A program made the translations under genes and the position numbers. A stretch of 64,000 nucleotides of DNA. Origin: Chamaecrista fasciculata. Taxonomy: Eukaryota; Streptophyta; Magnoliopsida; Fabales; Fabaceae. Location of the stretch: assembly GCA_003254925.1 (NCBI GenBank), contig QANZ01021122.1:73794-137793 (forward strand), given 5' to 3'. Below, in pieces: positions 57,727 through 64,000 of this stretch. Position 1 is the stretch's first letter, and each line of letters opens with the position of its first letter. The notes below the pieces were generated by a model. That model saw only the letters and a list, made by a program, of their open reading frames with translations. It did not search any database and had not been told where the DNA came from.

Positions 57727-58320
57727 TGATCAAAACGTAAGAAAATGATGTTTTATTCTCTCTCGGGATTCACAAATTGGGATATTCCAATTAATATAAG
57801 AAAAATAACTTAAAATCTTAATTTACTTCATTTTCTTACGTTTTGATCCTATTATAAAAGAAAATAAAACTTTTGGGGTTGAAATTTTATTTTTCCTCTT
57901 TTTTTAACGGAAAAATAGATGGAAAACATTAAAGGGACCAACTTTGACAAGTTTTGGATAACTGAGGGACCTATTTAGAACAATAAATATAACAGAGGAA
58001 CCAAAATAGAACTTTCGCTAATTGAAAAAACTCTCTTATCAAACAGCCATTTTTGTTTTTTAAAATAAAATGAAACAGGGCCGAGGTTTGTTTTTTCTTT
58101 TGCTAGAAAGTGAAAAAAAGAGGTAATTAATTAATTAGGAAGGAAAAATAATACACGCGCGTGAGCACACGCACTCACGAAGTTGATTTCAGCTGCACAC
58201 AGAGCAGAGAGAGGGCCTGAGAATTTTCATCATATTCTGATGTGATGATCTCATGATCATAATAGTAATAGTATGATAGTAGTGGTGGTGAACTCGAGGA
58301 AGAAGAAGAACAACGAACAG
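56575..58320. other. Villin-epimerase intergenic region
   Basis: AT-rich. It contains another decayed 'agtgcaaatttagttttatatctttt / gagaccaaatttatactttg' fold-back at about 57395-57600, a (TAA)n run at about 57690-57725 and an inverted 'gatcaaaacgtaagaaaatga' pair (about 57727 and 57825). The epimerase promoter must lie at its right end. Confidence 0.5.
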
Positions 58321-58322
58321 CT

Positions 58323-61300
58323 ATGAGTAGCGACAAGTCTCCTCCTTCTTCAGATCCAATTCCGCCTTCCTTCGAGCTCTCCAAGGGCGTCAATGGCCTC
58401 GACAAGCTCCTTCTCCGCGAGGCTCGTGGTAGCTCCGCTGAGGTCTTTCATTTCCCTTTTTCTTCTTGCTATATCTGTCAATTCATCTACCACTGTGCAT
58501 GTCTTGTCTGTTTCCGTCATATATCTATGCATCGGATCAAGTTCTTGTGTTATCTTCAAGAGACTGTGTTTGATCGATCGGATGCTTATTTTTCGATTTC
58601 TGGTGTCATAGTTAGTCATAGCGCTCAACTGTTTCTAATCTGAGTATTAAGCATCAACTCGTGTTTTGAATAATTTCAATTTACAAATGTTTGATTAGAT
58701 TAGAATTTACTATTTTTTTGCTTGATCCTCTGGCACTATGAAATTTGATAAGCTGCCTTTTGACTTTTGTTAGCTTTTTGATTAATTCTGAGTTTAATCA
58801 ATTAATTAAAAGTCTGCATACTTTCGCACTTCAGTTTCACTGCTTTTACTTTAAGTGTTAAGTTTTTATTTTTTTTGTGATTTTCAGGTTTACTTGTACG
58901 GTGGTCATGTGACTTCTTGGAAGAACGACCATGGGGAGGAATTGCTTTTCCTTAGTAGTAAGGTACTGTAGATATATAGGTCATTTTCTTTTCACCATTT
59001 TGAGATGTTTCTGACAAGAAAATAACAAGGTTTTAAAACGAGTTTTAAATCTGTTTGATAGCCTGTCTGTGCCCACATCAATTTTGGTGTATAATACGAA
59101 TAGATCAAATTGTCTGCTAGCTCTGGCCCTGCTATGCTATCCTCTGTTGTTTTGGTACCTTGTTTTAATAACAAGAAGAATTTGTTTAGTCTTGGAGAAT
59201 GCACCTTCCTAATTTACCAGGAAGTTGCCGAGTTTCTCTTAAGAACAAAGTTCTTGTGACACAATTCTAACTACATTGATAAATAAATTTCCCCAACCGT
59301 TAACATATAAGTATACTAGACTAGAGTTTGGTCCTCTCCATACAAACTACTTTCATTCAATTTTATTTATTTATTTTCTTAATTCTACTATTTCTCTTCT
59401 GGCTCCTATTTTTTCTTTTGAAAGCTTTTGGAATCTGGAAAGAAAATGTTCTGACATGAACTTATTGTCGAATCTCAATGTTTCAATCCTTCTAAGATTA
59501 GGCTCTTCATTGGTATGATAATTTTGAGAGCACAAATATCTATTGATGCCTGGCTTGTTATTATTCTATTTGCATTTGGTTTTCTATATTGGTGAATGTC
59601 TAATCCAGAAGTTCATTTCTCAGAATTTACATTGAAATGATTGAGATTCTGTCTTGCTTAATATTTGATCAAGTATGATGTAATTTGGAAAGCTTCTGCG
59701 CATCTTGTTTTATGAATATATTGATCATTGTGCAGGCAGTATTTAAGCCTCCCAAGGCAATTCGTGGAGGGATTCCCATTTGCTTTCCTCAAGTATGTAC
59801 TTCTTCATAATATATGTTTCACATGCTTGCTTGCATCATGATAATGTGAAAACTTGAGGCAGGTAGAAAGGAGAGAAGGGGAGAAAAGAGACCGTATGTA
59901 AAGTATCAATATGTTCCTGTTTCTTAGCTTGGCTTAGGCCCTTGGTAAAATAACAATGCGTCATTTACTCATTAAAAATTAAACTCCAAACATAGAATGA
60001 TTCCATTGCTAAGAGTGAAGTCTAATTATCACATTTTAACCAGGATAATGACCCTTAATCTCATATCTCAAGTAACCTAAACTCAAATAGAAGGTTAATA
60101 TATAGCAAGATGCCCAAATAGACCAGATTTCCATGATAATGAGAAACTCTAATACTAATTATCATTGACGTCACAGTACTAGCAACCATGCCGAAATCCT
60201 AAATAGCATCCAAACAAAGCAAATTCACATAATTTGAAAATCCTAGCATTCTTTTTCACTGTGATTGCAATTAGTAAATCCCCTGCCAGAAATTGCATTA
60301 CCGATATATGGTTATATTCAAGATCACATGGTCAAGTGAACTTACTCTCTGTTTGCAGTTTGGAAGCCATGGCACACTTGAGCAGCACGGGTTTGCTCGA
60401 AACCGGTTCTGGGCTATTGATGATGACCCTCCTCCTTTTCCAACAAATATTTCCAATAAAGCTTTTGTTGATTTAATTCTTATGCCCTCAGAAGAAGACA
60501 CGAAGATTTGGCCTCACAGGTATCAGAGGAATTCATCATTTTTTATTTATATATAAGAGAAAGTACATTTTTCTATTATTTATGTGTTTTTTAACCATTC
60601 ATTGGATTTTTATGCTATTATTTCGTACTGATGGATGATATGCACCTTTCTGTTTGCATTTAGTTTTGAATTCCGTCTTAGAGTAGCTCTGGGACCTGGA
60701 GGAGATCTGATGTTGACATCTCGGATTAGGAATACAAACACTGATGGGAAGCCATTTTCCTTCACATTTGCTTATCATACGTATTTCTCTGTGTCAGACA
60801 TAAGGTTGGTAAAGTGCATCAGATGTATTTGTCCACTTCAAAATACAGGCTTGTTTCTATTTATTAGTTGACTCGGCTATCACAATCAGCAACTAGCTGT
60901 CTTGTTGCCTCTGACATTCCTGTCTCCTTTGTTGGGATGATTGCTGATTACATTTATAATGAAACATATAACTATCAGATTGTCAACTGGTGTGCAAGTT
61001 GTAATGGTTGGTTGCTAAAGTCGTCAACGATGCAGATCTAAATGATCTTTTCTTGCTATTGGACTATTTTTTTTGGGCAAGACTACTATTGGACTATTGG
61101 GATTCCAGCATTGAGTGAATTTATGATAGAAAGGGAGCGCCAAAAAAAAAAGGGAAGGAATGGGGAGGGAGGCAGGGGGAGGGGAGGGAATGTTTCAGTT
61201 TGCCTGCAATGGTATTCTTGGAACTAAGTCTTGCTTGAGAATCAGTTCAAGATACTGTCAGTGAACAAGTGAAAACTGTGCCTTTTTACCACTCAGTGAG

Positions 61301-63360
61301 CTTTTTGTCCTAGATTTAGTATATGAAACAATTCCTGTATAAGTTTAGCAATCTGTGTAGATATGCTTCAGACATAAACATGGAATTTGATTTTGGAACA
61401 TGTAAAGCCAACAAAAGCTTCATCTTTTCATGTCTTTTTGTTAGATGAAGTGGTAGAAATGTGTTTGTAAATTGACAAAGCATGCTGACATTAGAATAAT
61501 TGGCAACTGTAGATTGGATTAGAATTGCAGCGTGCCAATCCAATTGCACTATTTATCCATGACTCTACATAACTTTACTTAGAATGCATACATGAATTTT
61601 TTTTTTGGTGCTATGAAATATTTTATTTTTATCAAATTTCTTCTGGTTGAATGAGTATCTTTGTGCTGTATTTCTAATTTTCTATATAATACACCTCTGT
61701 TCTTTTTTCTTTTAAAAAACAAAAATGTATCTTTATCTTAGTTCATTGATTTTGTACTATATTTTCAAGAATAGATATATTTGTGGCTTGCAATTTTGAA
61801 TTGCATCTAATTAGTCTATATGCTTGTTTTCAGTGAAGTTCGAGTAGAGGGACTAGAGACACTGGATTATCTTGACAATTTACAGAACAAAGAGCGTTTT
61901 ACTGAACAGGGGGATGCTATAACGTTTGAATCAGAAGTAAGTTTGGTTTTTCTCATTCTGATTTGGTTTAGAAAGCCCAGACTATGTTATTGTGTTGCCT
62001 AGGAAGTGCAGCTGCTACTGCCACCCTAACCATAGCTGGGTATTGGCTGCACCTAACCCATAAAAAAAAGCAGGTTTAACATAAAAGTCTTAGAAAAATA
62101 GGAATAGTGAAAGAAATAACATTGACCTAGTTTGTTAATTGCTGAACCCAGATTTTATATGAATAACCTGATTCACGGTTGGCATAATGTATTTAGACAA
62201 TTCTAATGACTGGTGTTTCATATGAGTTCTAAGTTCTAACTGATGCTTTGTTTTTTCTTGAAATGATAGGTGGACAAGATATATCTCAGCACTCCCACGA
62301 AGGTTGCAATTATTGATCATGAGAAAAAGAGGACATTTGTATTGCGTAAAGATGGACTTCCTGATGCTGGTGGGTATTATAAATAATCCTGTATACTAAA
62401 TTTGTTCTACTTGCAATATTTACAGGTTTGAGATCATTTTGCATTTGCATCTTTTTAATTTAAGATTATAAAAATGAACTTGATTGAGGCGTTGGTAAAG
62501 AAGAATGGAGTGATATGGAGTGAAAAGTTAATTTCCCAGTAGAGAATATCTTAAAATACTTTTATGATTACATCTCCATGACTAAAACCTTCCTGTTAGG
62601 TGAGTTGTGCTAATTAAAAATACTGTCACTGAAATAAAAACAGCTCTGACTTAACCTAGTGATATGGCATATTGCAATCTTACTCAATGGATTCATAATT
62701 TGGGATATTTAAGCTTTAGATTGTAAATTGTAATGTACTATGATTGCTAAAAGCAGTACTACCAATCTTTGGGGGAGTTAGAAGCATAATATTGGTTGCT
62801 TCTTTAGCATCTCTACATTATTTTGATAGAGGCCCAAGTGACCTTGAGGAACCCTCCCTCAAAAGCTAGCTATTGAAGGGGGAGAACCAAGGCACTTAAA
62901 TACTTCATCGAGCATCCCATTCTACTCGATGTAGGACTTAGGCATCCCACACTACCTAAATCCCTATCATATTTTATAACTAGCACTTTTCTTTGCATTG
63001 AGTTCCAAGTCCCCACATCCTAGAAACATTATTTAGCAACTAGTGTATTTACATTCTGTGTTAATTTTAGAGTTTGATATTAAGAGTGATTTTCACTTTG
63101 TGGTTGACATAATTTTTCTTTTCCCCCTGACATTTCTCTATGCAGTGGTCTGGAATCCTTGGGATAAGAAAGCAAAAGCTATGGCTGATTTTGGGGATGA
63201 CGAGTATAAACATATGCTTTGTGTAGAAGCTGCTGCTGTTGAGAAATCAATCACTTTGAAACCTGGTGAAGAATGGAAAGGAAGACTGGAGCTTTCAGCT
63301 GTTCCCTCCAGTTATCGTAGTGGACAGCTTGACCCTCAGCGAGTTCTTCAGGGCAGCTGA
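58323..63360 (+). CDS. Putative glucose-6-phosphate 1-epimerase (aldose 1-epimerase family), 8 exons, 323 aa
   Basis: Exons: 58323-58442, 58888-58962, 59736-59792, 60359-60519, 60664-60804, 61834-61936, 62270-62369, 63146-63360. They sum to 972 nt. The protein shows the D-hexose-6-phosphate epimerase pattern: YLYGGHVTSWK early, IRGGIPICFPQFGSHG, EQHGFAR with His94, AYHTYFSVSDI with His176, VVWNPWDKKAKAM, and CVEAAAV with Glu280 as the likely catalytic acid/base. The length fits the plant family. The enzyme interconverts the alpha and beta anomers of glucose 6-phosphate, feeding glycolysis and the oxidative pentose phosphate pathway; no targeting peptide is evident, which suggests the cytosol. 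The ATG at 58323 is the first in frame and is followed by a low-complexity SSDKSPPSSDPIPPS start. Confidence 0.95.
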
Positions 63361-64000
63361 TTGTGAGATTCATTGTTGTGTTTATGTCCTGTACAGGTAA
63401 TAACTGTTGATCAGTTTATTTCAATGCTGTGGTTTACCCTTGTTACAGAAGTGAATTGCATAATCCTTGCCAGAACATTGCGCTGTCCTGAAATTCTGAA
63501 TATATTAGACTTTGGAAATTTTCTGATTTTTATTCCCCTTTTTCATCATGTAATTAGGTTCTTTATAACCATAAAACTAGAAGAAATATTAAGCATTATT
63601 CTGAAAACTAGACCAGACCGGCCGGTTGGATAGGGAACTGGTGTCTGGTCTGGTCCAGAAGAATTAGAAAATCATCCTAATAATAAAACAGTCAAGAACA
63701 AGAGAACCGGTAAAAACCAGCCGGGTTAATGGTGGTTGAACTAGTTCAGGAAGTTTTTTTTTTTCTTAAATTAAAAGTTAAAATGTTTGTTTTATGATTT
63801 TTTTTTTGTATTAAACAATATATTAAGAATTTTTAGATCCAGAACAATTTGGAAGTTCAAATTTTGAAATATTAAACATATAATTGCTGATAATCTTAAT
63901 TTTAAAAGTATTAATACTATTAGAAGAAATCACAGCAAAAAAGTGAAGAGTTCTTCTACGACAAAAGAAATTTTAAGATTTTCAATAAGATATATAATTT
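63361..64000. other. 3' flank of the epimerase gene
   Basis: Non-coding, AT-rich. A short palindromic 'accagaccggccggttggatagggaactggtgtctggtctggt' region (about 63611-63655) with an 'agaaccggtaaaaaccagccgg' partner looks like the start of another MITE that runs off the window. Confidence 0.45.

Noticed and set aside
1..64000. CRISPR arrays, bacterial operons, rRNA or functional tRNA genes
   Set aside because: The window is plainly plant nuclear DNA. The only tRNA-like sequences are SINE-derived and lack a full cloverleaf.

Overview
This is a nuclear genomic segment from a eudicot plant. It holds intron-rich genes with canonical GT-AG introns, plant-only protein families, AT-rich intergenic DNA and a dense load of plant transposons. 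I rebuilt four complete multi-exon genes by joining exons whose phases sum exactly and whose translations match families I know: a TOM3/TOM1-type seven-helix membrane protein (893-10045, +), a steroleosin/HSD1-like short-chain dehydrogenase (21798-27527, +), a villin-4-type actin-binding protein (46406-55603, +) and a glucose-6-phosphate 1-epimerase-like protein (58323-63360, +). I did not recognise a fifth gene, for a coiled-coil protein (about 12287-12847, minus). A tandem pair of genes for secreted cysteine-rich peptides with a proline-rich hinge (31314-31576 and 34393-36155, +) completes the gene set. The species cannot be named from the sequence.

Layout. 1-10600: TOM3-like gene; one long intron holds a LINE fragment and another a decayed copia fragment. 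10600-21600: the coiled-coil gene and a transposon-rich stretch with diverged tandem repeats, interstitial TTTAGGG-like DNA and a 2-kb Mutator-like element with a perfect 9-bp target duplication (19352-21366). 21600-27700: the dehydrogenase gene, whose introns are packed with MITEs. 27900-38000: a segmental duplication carrying the two peptide genes. Because the two copies differ, each serves as the empty site for insertions in the other: a SINE-like element and a solo LTR in copy 1, and a Helitron, a Mutator-type MITE and a solo LTR in copy 2. 38000-43700: a hAT transposase relic, a SINE and a Pack-MULE (39343-40585) that carries an open piece of an EXO70 exocyst gene. 43700-64000: villin and epimerase genes.

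The genes do not form an obvious pathway. They are ordinary housekeeping or cell-biology genes. The most unusual content is in the mobile DNA (two gene-capturing Mutator elements with exact 9-bp target duplications), the duplicated hinge-containing peptide genes, and some splicing oddities: two GC-AG introns, an 11-nt microexon and an in-frame stop-free 90-nt intron. The assembly has six single-N joins, two of them flanked by duplicated contig ends, and one 152-base gap.
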